This document shows positions 32,941 through 44,761 of a DNA stretch of 64,000 nt, in pieces (within the stretch, counting starts at the first letter, position 1; every line of letters starts with the position of its first letter). Location of the stretch: contig JAKUCV010003561.1 of the NCBI GenBank assembly GCA_028386065.3, forward strand, positions 22,663 through 86,662, read 5' to 3'. This stretch comes from Turnera subulata. Taxonomy: Eukaryota > Streptophyta > Magnoliopsida > Malpighiales > Passifloraceae. The translations under genes were made by a program, and so were the position numbers. The notes below the pieces were generated by a model. That model searched no databases and was not told where the DNA came from. It was given only the letters and a program-made list of their open reading frames with translations.

Positions 32941-35489
32941 GCAGTTAAGAAGTCTTTTGAAAAATTTCAAACAAAGTTTGGTGAGTGTATTGTTTTCTTA
33001 GTCACCAAAACTTGCAAAATTAAAATACCAAACTACCCTTCTCTTTTCTATTATAATTAAAAGCACCCTTCTTTATAATCATTAATATTATTATAATTAA
33101 TAAATTATAAGTCATTAATTGTTAATATTATTATTACCTAAGATTGTTTCGATGCAAAACTAAGATTATCGCATATAACCTAACGGGACGGAGACAATGC
33201 TCTAGAATTTAAGCTCTGAGTTGGAAACTATGAAGTATTCCATAACTATGAAGTATTCCATTGGAAATCTTTTGATCGACATGACGCATGATATCATAAA
33301 ACAAGCATCCCTGGTAAGTTTCTCCCTCTTTCTTTTTATGTTTTTCATTGCCTACCACAAAGAAAATATGGCAAAATCCTAATTAGAGATAAAGTGAATT
33401 TTGGTCCCTATACTCACCTGGAATTTAAAAAGTCATTGTACTATCACAATAATTCATGACTAATAAAGAATTATAAAGAAAAAGAATTGAAGTACAATGG
33501 AATTGTTAATGAAACTACCAACATGAACAACTACTATTAAAAAATAAATATAAAAATAATAATTTAATTTAATAATCTAATTTATTAATAATATAATTTA
33601 ATAATTGAAATTATATAGATTAGAATATTAAAGGAATAAAAAATATTATCAACAATAATTGATTTAAAAATTCTTTTTATAATACTAAAACTAATTCTAA
33701 ACAATGTGTATCCGTTTGTCTAGATTATAAAAAAAAATTATTTACATTATATATAAGTTTTTCTCAAGAAAATGATTAATATAAAAACATTTATTTATAT
33801 TTTCTAAACAACAATCATGAATTTCTTTCTAAAAAAAATAACAATCATGAATTACGCTGGACAATAATTGTTGAAAAACAATAAAACTACGAGGAAACAC
33901 TGCTGAAGAGTTAGCGAAAACTACGAACAAGAATAATATCTGCGGAAAATATAATCATAGAGAAGAATAATCCTAAGAACTCATGGCATATATTTTTTGT
34001 AATTTATTATCAGTAAGAACTATGGAGAAGAAAAAATTGATTTACAAATTCCTATACTAATACAAAAATAAATTCTAATCAGTTTGTATTTGTTTGTTTA
34101 GAATATAAAAAAAATAGTGTCTAGATTATATATAAGTTCTATCAAGATAATGATTAATAATATATAAGTCTATTTGTATCTTCTCAACAACTATCAAGAA
34201 TTATAAAGAACAATAACTATTAAAAAATAATAGAACTATGGGAAGAAGAGCCGAAGAGTCAAAGAAAACTATGAACAACAATAACATCTACAAATAGAAT
34301 ATAGAATAATCATGCAGAAAAATAATCACTAGAATTCATATCAGATGTATTTGTAATTTATTATTAATAAAAACTATGGAAACAAAATTGAAGGACAGTC
34401 GAATAATCGACGAAAACTACCAACAACGACGACTAAATTAAAAACTGATTGTCTACATTATATATAAGTCCTTCTCAAGAAAATGATTGATATATAAGTC
34501 TTTCTTTATATTTTTTTAACAACTACTAATAGACCTGGCAATTCGTGTTGTCGTGTCGGGTTCGTGTCGGGTTGAACAGGTAATCGGGTTCCAAATCTTC
34601 AACCTGACCCGACCCATTTAATAATCGTGTCGTGTCGTGTCTAACCCGTTTATTATCGTGTCGGGTTCGGGTTGACCCGCGGGTTACCTACTAAGTCTAA
34701 CAAGCCTAAAATTAGTTTGAAATTTTTTTATTTTGCGTATTTTTTGAGCAAATAGGTATATAATTAGATTTTCTCATATATTAAAGAAAATTATAAATTG
34801 TAGAATCATAATATAATAATATTTTAAAGCATTTATAGAAATATTTTTGGATAATTTTAGTAACTTTAGCCTTAAATATTGAATAAGTCTTATATTAAAT
34901 CAGTAAAATATCAGTACCCTAAATATAATCGGGTCACAAACAGGTACTTATCGGGTTGGTGGGTCAACCCGCGACCTGACCTGTTAATTTTCGTGTCGTG
35001 TCGGGTCGACCTATTTAACTAAACGGGTTGAAAATCTCTGACCTATACCTGCTAATTTCGTGTCGGGTTCGTGTCGGGTTGTCGTGTCACTACCCGTTTT
35101 GCCAGGTCTAACTACTAAGCATTAAGAAGAATAATAATTACTAGAAAATAATAAAATTATGAAGAAAAAAACACTGAAGAATCAGCAAAAACTATGAACT
35201 AGGATAATGCTTATAAAAAAGAATAATTATAGAGAAGAACGGTAACAAGATCTCAGCAGATAGGTTTGCAACAAAATCTTTGTCTTTGTCTTCATTATAT
35301 ATAAATTCTTCATAACATAATGATTAGTACTATACTACGTGACTAAAAAACTATAATACCACATTACATGCATCGCACGTGAAAAAAAAAACTAGTTTTA
35401 AGAAAGAAACGTGTATTGTGTTCTTAACTTATAATTTTTTTCCTTAAATTGACTAATGGCTTCATTTATAATTGCAGGATGACACTGTG
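32941..35489. repeat. AT-rich DNA with diverged tandem units
   Basis: From about 33400 a unit containing TTATATATAAGT, TCAAGA(A)AATGATTAAT and an A-rich stretch with GAAGAGTCA..AAAACTATGAAC recurs about four times (anchors near 33748, 34127, 34459 and 35297), very diverged. A hAT MITE interrupts the third-to-fourth interval. No genes are seen. The DNA at 35405-35460 resembles 13345-13390. Confidence 0.55.
34530..35110. mobile_element. hAT-type MITE
   Basis: 581 bp with termini TAGACCTGGCAATTCG and (inverted) TAGACCTGGCAAAACG, flanked by perfect 8-bp repeats ACTACTAA (34522-34529 and 35111-35118). Subterminal regions are full of CGTGTCGGGTT words in inverted arrangement at the two ends. No ORF. 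Confidence 0.88.
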
Positions 35490-35494
35490 CCAAA

Positions 35495-38400
35495 TGTAAC
35501 GACCCAGGTAAAATTTTCGTGAGTTTTACTATGCTGTTTTGACTTTTACGATGGTTAATAAAAATTTTTCGCAGTTAATCTATAATTTTACCAATCCGAT
35601 TCAATTTTTATTATTTTTACTACTCTCAAAATAACAGAGATTATTATTATTAATATTAATCTCTAATCAAACATTAATTGTAATATTATTATATTATTTA
35701 GCTATGATAATTATATTGCAATAATTTACTAATAATAATTTAGAAAGAAATTTCATCTTTTACTTCCATGATATTCAATAAATTAATCTTTGGTTATTTA
35801 TTTTGGAATTTTATAAAAAAATAATTGTTGAATTATGTTTATGTTTTACAAAGGTTAAGTTAATGTCAAAACACAAGGTTTAGTGTAGTTTCGATCGATA
35901 CGACGTAGCTTTGGTGAAACCAAAATATAAAACACAAGGAGAGTTGCGTTTTGACCAAGGTGTTGTCTGGTGCCTGTGGACGTCCAAAACGACGTCGTTT
36001 TGTGTGTCGGCAAGGCTGAATTATTTGCCCGACAACACATTATTTTTGTGCCCCCACTCACTCTCTTTTTCCTTTCTTTTCTTCTTTTTCCTTCCCCTTT
36101 TTTCTTTTCTCCACCTCTACCCGGTTCCCTCACGCTCCCCTGCCTCCTTCCTTTTCTTTCTTTTCTTTTTCTTTCTTCCTCCTTTCTTCTTCCTCTCCCC
36201 GTAAACCCCACCATCACCGAGACCATCTGTGAACCACCGACCCGACGCCTCTCCTCTCCCCCTCAATTCCTCTGCCTTTTCCTCCTCTTCTCTTTTCTTC
36301 CCTTCCTTCTTCCAGACCTTCCCCTTCTTCCCAAGTCCGTCACCGCCACCCTCTCCCTGCACCTCGCCTCTGCTCACCTGACGCGCCACCGTTCCCCGGG
36401 CCCGATTTCCTCTCCTCATCAATCGTCGCCTCTCTTTCCTCCTCTCCAGTCCGCCGCCACAGCCACCCGACCCCAAGCCGATGTCGCGTCTCTGTGCCAC
36501 CGACAGCCGCGAATCGAGAGGCACCGGGCGCGACCATCACCGACCTCTTCAATACAAGCAGCCAGGAGAGACGCCGCCTCCTCGCTACCTCTGCTCGCGC
36601 TCCGATCGAAGGGACCAAGCCTGAGTCGCCGCCGTGAAGACCGATCTCCCTTCCTCGGGCAGTCGTCGCCTCGCCGCTGCAAGGACAACACACCGAGACC
36701 CAAACACCGGCGTAATCAGTATCCTTCCACCCTGTCGCAGCAACACGATCCGCCGTCGCCGCTGCGTGTTTGCGTCGGTAAGACCCGACGGCGAGCTTTG
36801 CCCTCTTTCCTTTTGATTGTTTTTTTTTCTTCCTTCCTCTAAACCGATTAAGGTTTGATTGAACTAATCGGGTTTCGTGTCTGCGATTGTTGGTGGAGAT
36901 GGTGTTTGATGATTCTGTAGATGGCGTTTGATGATTCTGTGATGTTGATTGGGTTGATGGTTGTGCTTTGGGTGTTTTGGATGGTGGTGGAATTGGGTTG
37001 TTCTGCTTCTGGAGGAACAGTTGCAGAGGGGTTTGCCTTCGTGAACAGTAACCCGCCGGAATCCGGCAGCTTCCGATGTCCCGGGTAGTTACCAGCGAAG
37101 GCCCGAAACCTTCCAGTGGACAGAACTCGATGATGGAGTGGCCGTGGTAACTCTTTGGACCCGATTAACTTCCATGAGCTCGGGTTTGGGCTCGGTGCAC
37201 AAATGGGCTCGGAAACGGGCCGATGTGCGGAGGCCCATGTTCTCGGGACGATATTAACGAACTTGTCTAACGGAACCAAACAACCGGACAGATTAATAAT
37301 CTGCTCTAATTAAATTTTGGTTTAGCGTTTAATAATTCGATCCACATTTCTTTGGAATATGCCCTTAATATAATTAATCGAAAGTTAATCTATATCATGA
37401 TTTATTATTTCCCTTGGGCTAAAAATTAGGGAAGGGTCATAATATTAATACTTATCTTATGAACAATCTAGACATTGATTATACTACTATTTATGAATAT
37501 ATTGGTATTATTTTACTAGTTTAATGAAAATAGTAATATAGAAACACACATGTAGAATTTATATATATACTTATATTAATAAATGATAAGATATTAAATA
37601 CTAGCTATATTCTCGGTATGCATATTATTTCCATCTATTGAATTTTATTATTGAAAGCTATACTAAATATTACCGGATGCGAGTTTTATTCTATTATATT
37701 GCTAAATATCTATTATATTATTTTAAGAGCTATATTATTAATATTACTTTCATCTTAACTATAATTTCCGGTTATATAAGAGTATATTCACTCATAAAAA
37801 TCACTTTTTATTTTGCAGTACGTTATAATTACTTTATACCATATACTCAATGGCACTATTTCCATTTAACAGTTTTGCTATTAGATATATTACTTGTATG
37901 CTTATTATGATATGTTTGACGTTTTCACTACTTTAATTAATACAACCGTTGTCTACACATTTATTATATTTTTTTTTGGGAATAATTGTTTTATGAAATG
38001 CTATCTACTTTATATTATGATATCGGCTACAAGTATTTTATGGGAGATAATTATTTTACAACCGTAAAAGCAACGTCTAACGGAAACGGACTTGGAACAT
38101 CGATGTGATTAAGCAGCACGATAAATTAATAATCAACCACATGCATTGCATTCTTCAATGTGCATTATTTGTGATTATATGTGTTGATATGGTATAGGGA
38201 TATCAAGCCTTGATCAGATACCAGCTTTCAAGGAATACCAGGTGAGGTTGCATATACGTCATTCCACCCGTGATAGCCGGGATGGTTGGTCTTGGAACTA
38301 CATAGGTTCCATTGCATCTTATGGTTGTTGTTGATGACATCTTGGTAGTAATTATTGATATTTGTTGTGAGGATGGATAACCTTAGATATGTGCCTGTAG

Positions 38401-40098
38401 TACTGTGTTTGTTTTGTTGCATGATTGAACTGCTGAATTGATTATTGACTGTCATTTGATTGTTGTGGAATTTATTGATGCTGTTGTTGGATTATGATTA
38501 GACTCGTGGATACTGTGTTGAATAGTGCTGAACTGTGATTAATTTATATTATGAGTCTGTTGTTAAGTTGATCTGAGTAATAATCTGGAATAATGGAAAG
38601 TTGGATAAATGAGAATAGAGTAAAGGAATTGGAATTGATTTTGAGATGATGAAATAATTGTCACTTGGAAAGTAGAGGTACGACTAGATGGTTAGAGACT
38701 AGTTCTGGGGTGTCATGGCCGGAGGGTTGGTTTGATTGGGGTGTTGACCCCGGATTTGTGATATTGGGATGTTGATCCCGGATTTTGTGGTATTGGGATG
38801 TTGATCCCCGGATTTGTGATATTGGGATGTTGACCCCGGATTTGTGATATGGGGATGTTGATCCCGGATTGTGATTGGGCCTGGCATCCAGAATTAGTTA
38901 ATAACCAGGTACGACCCTAGCTTGTCCAGTGACGGGGCCCGGAAGATAAAATTGGAAATAATAATAAATATTTTTTTGGTCTTGGCTCAGTCTTATTCGA
39001 AATGTGCTTTTGCTTTGTTGGGCTGTGATGTGATATGTTCATTTGCATGATGTTTCATAATCATACCTTGGGAGGTTATCAGTTCTCAGTTTAGTCGGTT
39101 GACCGTGGTCGGCATAGGTTGCCGATTTACGGGTGTTAATTATTGTCGTTGGTTGTGAGTAGTCCATTGTTGTTGGCATCGGTTGCCAGTTGTCCTTTGT
39201 TTGTTGGCTTCTTTTGATAATTGTTGGATGAGTATCACTTGTCGTTTTTGATCGGATATTGAGTATTGTTGATGTTGTGGTTACAAGTTGTTGTGGTGAC
39301 TGCTGTTGCCGTGTTGTGTTGTGATTCTACTCGGGGACCGATTTGTGATGTTGATTGGGTATGGTCCGTGCTGGTTGCCGGCTACCCGGTGAACGAGGCT
39401 CACGTGATTGAGTTTGTTTTGGTACCGGGTTAGATGATCGGCAAGCACAGTATCGGTATGTTATCATACGATGAGGAACCTCTGTTGAGTATAGTCTGTC
39501 AGGTTTAGAGCGTGTATTATGTAGTCTGTTGAGACTGGGTCGGATACCCTATACGTAGTCGAGTTGAAGTGTCTTGGTCGGGCACTAGTGTATGGTACAG
39601 TCGGTATTAGATGGTCAGTGCATTGCATAGTCGATGGGGTGGACATTTGCATGGTCCGTATTGTTCTTTGTGACTGTATTTGTTCAGTGTTCTATTCACT
39701 ACTTGTATGCCGTATCGATGTGTTCTTGACTGTTAAGTATATTCTATGAAGTTCATCATGGGTTATGTGTCGGTGAGGTTCTGGAGAATCTCACCCCTCA
39801 CCTGCCCCATCGGCAGGCTACATTGTTCTTTGTGCAGGAATGCATCATGGCAGGCTGCGGCATCTCCTCTGACGGATCTGGATCCATAGTTGCATCGAGT
39901 CGATTCATACTATTGTTGTAATTATTAAAATTGCTTCTACTGTGCTTTTGATACTGTTGTACCCGAGGTCGGGTGACATGATATTACCTTTGGGTCGTTA
40001 GGCTGGATTTTCCTGTTGTATTTACTGTCTGTGCCACGTGTCGGCACTGTTGTTCGGTAAATACTGTGTATTGGGTAAATAGTAGTCCGGGTGTTTCA
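35495..40098 (+). repeat. Solo LTR, 4.6 kb, of a gypsy family related to the large LTR derivative
   Basis: Starts TGTAACGACCC and ends GTGTTTCA, with flanking repeats GCCAAA (35489-35494 and 40099-40104). There is no internal domain or second LTR. The last part parallels the LTR ends at 16899 and 22808 (GCCACGTGTCGGCACTGTT, TTGGGTAA), so the families are related. It carries a GC-rich coding-like tract (about 36050-36850), a good donor (GTCG/GTAAGA near 36777) and a minisatellite (38731-38880). The solo form implies LTR-LTR recombination. Confidence 0.8.
38731..38880. repeat. Minisatellite of about 29 bp in the solo LTR
   Basis: Five copies of a unit like TATTGGGATGTTGATCCCGG followed by ATTTGTG lie head to tail. 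Shorter arrays of the same motif occur in both LTRs of the large derivative (about 15880-15980 and 21790-21880). Confidence 0.8.
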
Positions 40099-40104
40099 GC
40101 CAAA

Positions 40105-40829
40105 GGTATATGATTAGGCGTTGTAAATTTTATTTAAGGCAAATTTGTTATTTTGACTATAAATGTTATTTTTTTAAAAAAATTAATTGATTATAATGAT
40201 TTTATGGTTTGACCTAGAGCCTCCATCTTGGATTGAGGATGTTCTTCATTCCTCTTCATTCCCCTTAAAATATCTCCCCGATGATTTGGTGGGGAATGGA
40301 AGGGAGAGAAATTTTAAAACTACATGATGACTTAAAATTCCATAATTAACCTCTTATATTTTAAAAAATAATTTATAAATAAGGATATGTATGTAAAATT
40401 TGAAAATATTTCCAACCATTCTCCTCTTTTTCCTTTAATGAATATATTCAAACAAGGTTAAAATTTTCTCCTCCCCACTATTCCCATCCTTTCCCTTCCC
40501 ATCCATTCCCGTCGCTTCCCTTTCCCTATTCATTCCCAAACAAACTGTAAGAGAAGTATAAATTGCTCTGACAGGATAAATTGCTTCTCTAATCTGTTGT
40601 TGAGCAAAATTATAACTTCTCATCCGTCACCCAAAACAAGAAAGTTCATACATGAGGAAAGCTAATAAAACTATAAAAGTGATGGACATAGTCAAATAAA
40701 AAGACACATGATATACAGTGATGGTGATAAAGTGAAATGATGTCGAAAGTGGCTATATCTTTATCTTATAGCTTCATGGAGCAGCCTATAGCTATAACCA
40801 TTTGCAGGGAAGTGTCAATAGAAGAGATA
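40105..40829. other. Intergenic DNA, no gene
   Basis: AT-rich, with a run of CCATTCCC/TTTCCC words at about 40478-40545. No ORF or element ends are supported. Confidence 0.4.
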
Positions 40830-40839
40830 CATAAAGATA

Positions 40840-42260
40840 GGTAAAAAAGTTTTTTATGTCCTTTCACTTTTTCAATTTCATATTTGTTGTCCTTCTTAAT
40901 TTAATTTTACTCATTATGTCCCTAAACTTATAATTTATCGGGTCACCTTGTCCATTTTACCTCCTATAACCGGTCAATAATTATAGCGTTGACACGTGTC
41001 TATGGGCCCGCATCCTCTCATTTTCTGTTTCCCTAGGTTTTTTGTTTCCCCAATTTTAATTTTAAAAGGTTATTCTAGTAATAAAATAATAAAGAGAGAA
41101 AGTGGGCCTGCACACTCATCATTTCCAATATGTCAAACCTTTTTATTTAAATTAAATTAAATTGTTTTAAAAAATTACTTTGAAGTGGCCCTTATTTCAC
41201 AACGACGATGTCGTTTTACAGAAAAAGAAAAACGTGTATTGTTTGTGGGAAGTAACCTAGGCTCATCTCTTCCCCACAACATAAAAAGAAAAGTCCCCGC
41301 CGTCGCTCTCTCACAGTAGCTTTTAACCAACGGTCATGGCGGCTTGAAATTGGAACAGGTCTTGCATGACACCCTTCGACTAGGCGATGATCAGGCCGAG
41401 CACCACCTAGATCGGCACAGACGGGAGACCAAGCCGGCAGCGTGCGTGGATGCAAGAATAGTGGTCAGAGTGGTACTGTGCTTGTATCAGTGCTCCGAAG
41501 AGGTAAAGTTGAAGCGTCGACTAGCATCAGTAGTTCGTGATGTAGTGGCCGAGAGCAGCTCTTGAGGAGTGTAGACCGTGGTGTTCAGTTCGAGCTCCAT
41601 CGAGCTATTCAAACCCCCGGTCAAGTATTAATCTGGTTAGAAATCAAATCGCCTCTCCTCGTATGATGTACTTTCAATTGTTGGGTGTTGGGTGGTCGAT
41701 GTCGAGTTTCTGATTGTTGCGTTTGAATTTGTTGTTGGGTTGATGATAGATTGAAATTTATGTTGAGTGTTCAAAGACGAAAGAAAGTTAGGTTTGAAAA
41801 TTAGATCTGGAGATGGGGTTAGAGGGAGTGGCGGCTTTGGGGAGCAAAGGCTCATAATTGGGCAGTGGATGGTGATGGAGAAGAATCGCCGACCGATCTG
41901 TGTTTTTTTTTTTTTTTTTTTAGGAAAGTATGATTATGCCTCACGGGCTAGATCTTTTTTTTTTTGTTCTGTTTGAGGGATGGGATAACAATCAAAATTT
42001 AAAATCAATATTCAATTTTCAAAAAATAAAATCTGATCTAACTAGAAACTAAATTTTTGGGAAAAAAATACAAAATGGTAGACTATGAGTCCCAATAGAC
42101 ACATAGCTTCTTCTCATTAATTTACCGGCAATAGTTTGTAAAATGGACAATGAGTCCCGGTAAAATGCAAGTTAGAGGACATTATAAGTGATGATAAAAG
42201 CTGAGGGACAACAATCGATAAATCAATAAAGTTTAGGGACACAAAAAAAACTATTTAACC
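40840..42260. mobile_element. Non-autonomous Mutator-like element, possible Pack-MULE
   Basis: Flanked by a perfect 10-bp repeat CATAAAGATA (40830-40839 and 42261-42270), within the 9-11 bp range of Mutator elements. The ends are inverted and long: the left begins GGTAAAAAAGTTTTTTATG, and the right, inverted, begins GGTTAAATAGTTTTTTTTG. Both continue with GTCC(C)TAAACTT and TTGTCCATTTTAC similarity over more than 100 bp. The interior (about 41200-41650) is more GC-rich and includes a 73-codon plus-strand frame (41344-41565), perhaps captured host DNA. No transposase. Confidence 0.75.
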
Positions 42261-42287
42261 CATAAAGATAAGCATGACATTTCCAGG

Positions 42288-42740
42288 CTACAAACTGATC
42301 CCCATAAAACGAAACCACCCAGTACCTGTAAGCCTTTTGTTTCCGGATGGATTCAAGTGGACTGAATAAATGATATTTGGTCGTCTCTCAGGAAGATCCA
42401 TACTACAATCAATATCTTCAATGACAATTAAGCTTGATTTCCCTGTCCCTGGCGGCCCATACAAAAAGTACCCGCGCTTCCTTGCCCTCCCTACTCTCTT
42501 GTAGAAATCTTTGCTCTTCACAAACCTATTCAAGTCCTCCTCTATGACAGCATTTTTGGACTCTGGCTCCATAGCCAATGCCTCCAAAGTTGCAGGGTGT
42601 TCAAGATTAATAGACACCCACATATACACCTCCACCCCCGCAAGCTTGAGTATTGTTACATTGATCGAATTAGTATCATTGAAGTGGCCAGGGAGGCGTA
42701 GCCAGAGAATACTGATGACGGAGAAGGCATGTCTTTGCAA
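42288..42740 (-). pseudogene. BCS1-like AAA-ATPase fragment with internal deletion
   Basis: A 150-codon frame carries SINLEHPATLEALAMEPES, then VKSKDFYKRVGRA and RKRGYFLYGPPGTGKSSL (Walker A at about residues 95-102), then directly IVIEDIDCSMDLPERRP (Walker B at about 106-111). In plant BCS1/HSR4-type AAA-ATPases about 50 or more residues separate Walker A and B, so an in-frame deletion removed them. Most of the N-terminal half and all of the C-terminal half are missing. The Mutator-like element lies 18 bp beyond its 3' side. Confidence 0.8.
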
Positions 42741-43620
42741 ACATGATTGCTAAACTTAAAAAAATTTTCTCTCTATTATAAATGCGTCATAGTAAATCTC
42801 ATTTGTTATGTTATTATCTAGACGTAATGAAGGGAGTCTAAAAATTTCTTTGGAAAAGGCAGATAAATCATACCAGGATTGTGGGCTCACTTGCATACGT
42901 GGAATCCCATTATTGGATCGTTGATGAATTTTGCTTGGAAGAAAGGGATTCACGCCTCTCTCGCAGGGGTTAAGAGAAGACAGGGGATTGCACGCGCAGC
43001 GCGTCATGACTCCCGTTTGTAGTTTTAATTTTTAAGAAAATAAATAAATAAAAAGGATGAAGTTCATGAAAAACAAAAAAGGGATGTGTGTTGTTTTGTT
43101 CTATTAATAAATAGAAAATATGCTTAAAAAAAAAAAACTGTATGAGCATGATCACATAGGACTCTCTCATAATCAGAATTGTGACTTTCATTTTGGGTTG
43201 TGTTTTATAGTCGAAATTTTATTTTGGGTTGTTGCTTTGTAATAAACAGAACATAACACGGCAAGAGATTCAAGGTTGAGTTGGACTTAATTGGTATACT
43301 ATTACAAACCATCCTTTGTTGGAGTTGACGTCTAACTTACTATCATCACACAAGTTTTGAATCTAATTCAAAGCCAACGAGTCTAAATATAATTTAAACA
43401 CTTCTTAGTTAATTGTATTTTGGCCAACGAAAGGAAAAAAAACAATTATGTAAGAACTAAAAAAGGACTCAAATTAATAGTCTTGAAATCTTGAGATGAA
43501 ATTTTGGAGTATGTTTTATTACCCCAATCACTAGAGTCCTCGGCTTAAAAGACTTTCTTAAGAGCGTGGATTTAACTTATTTACCAAGTCAAAAACAAAT
43601 ACTACCAAAAGCCTGGCCCC
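42741..43620. other. Intergenic AT-rich DNA
   Basis: No gene is recognised. A minus-strand frame (43007-42756) upstream of the AAA fragment matches nothing I know. The last 100 bp lead into the AIG1 promoter. Confidence 0.4.
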
Positions 43621-43623
43621 CCC

Positions 43624-43631
43624 AATATAAG
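43624..43631 (+). promoter_or_regulatory. TATA box of the AIG1/IAN gene
   Basis: AATATAAG precedes a pyrimidine-rich leader (43640-43735) of the type found at plant transcription starts. Predicted start near 43655. A 5'-UTR intron is likely, from CAA/GTAAGT at 43751 to GTGTAG at 44745, leaving 16 nt before the ATG. Confidence 0.5.
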
Positions 43632-44761
43632 GAAGAAGTTTCCTCTCTACTCTTAACTCTCTACACTGCATTCCTTTTAAAGCCAAAGCCTCTTTATCTT
43701 CTCTTCACTTTTTTGTCTCTCTCTATTAGCCGTCGTCTCTTACTGAACAAGTAAGTAATCTCCTCCTAAATATTCATTATGTTCATCAAGTTTTGATCTT
43801 TATTCTTTGTGGAGGATTGGAGGCTAGTGAGTGTTGTTTGATGGTAAAGGAAAGTTGCTGTGTTAAAAGAATTCAGCTTTAGAATTGCTCTGTTTTTTGC
43901 TTGAGAAATCAAAACTGCAGTTACTGAATTCTTTCTTTTTATGGGTTCTTTGTGGGTTTTGGATTCTTTGATTGATGATTTGGTCGACCTTTTTTTATGG
44001 GCTGTGGCTTGCAACTCATATATCACCATATGTTTTTGAGCTCTTGTCGATGTGGTTATGATGATAAATCTGTTATCTTGATGATTATTCTGTGATGATA
44101 GTTATTGTTTTGCTTTTTGATGTTTTAATTAATGATTAGAAGCTAGTAATTCCCACCGATACTGTGGACACCTGGTTATATGAACTCGACGATTTTGCAA
44201 AACACTCTATTCGATTGACTATCTTTGAACTATCATATAGCTGTTGTCTAGATTTCCAAGATACTTGCATTTGATGTGGTAGGCTTTGTATGACTTGGGA
44301 ACAGTTTTGAAGCTTTTCTAAGTACTTGCACCTTCTTTTGTTTCTACAATGTCATGCCTCCATATGGGATTGTGTACTGCAGTTGGTCAATGGAATTTGT
44401 AAAGCATGGATTTTTCTGTATTGACTCCAAACTGGTCTGTGGGCATTCAAAAAAATCCTTGGTTGAGATAATGTACTGGAGATTTGATTAGTGAGTGGAA
44501 GTTTAGCATGTTCTATACTTGGGTTTCTCCTACCCACCTGTTTTGTATGCATACGATTTTAAAGTTTCCTTCTTTAGATTTGTTTTCAGACACATGAGTA
44601 TGAAGAAAATTCGTCTTCATTTTGCTTGTCGTTTTAAGACATTAATATATTTTCTGCGTTAGTGTAATTGTGTGTGTGAGCTTTTCTGTAACGCATAAAC
44701 ATGAAGTTCCCTGAGCTTAAGTGTTTTGCCATGCTGAACGTGTAGAATTTGCTCTCGCTTA

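Noticed and set aside
36117..36842. Long open frames on both strands in GC-rich DNA (up to 290 codons)
   Set aside because: They lie inside the solo LTR, are dominated by low-complexity Ser/Pro/Arg and pyrimidine tracts, and show no domain. The same kind of stretch occurs in the other LTR family.
40215..40555. A possible MITE ending in CATTCCCAAACAAAC
   Set aside because: No matching inverted end or TSD could be found on the left.
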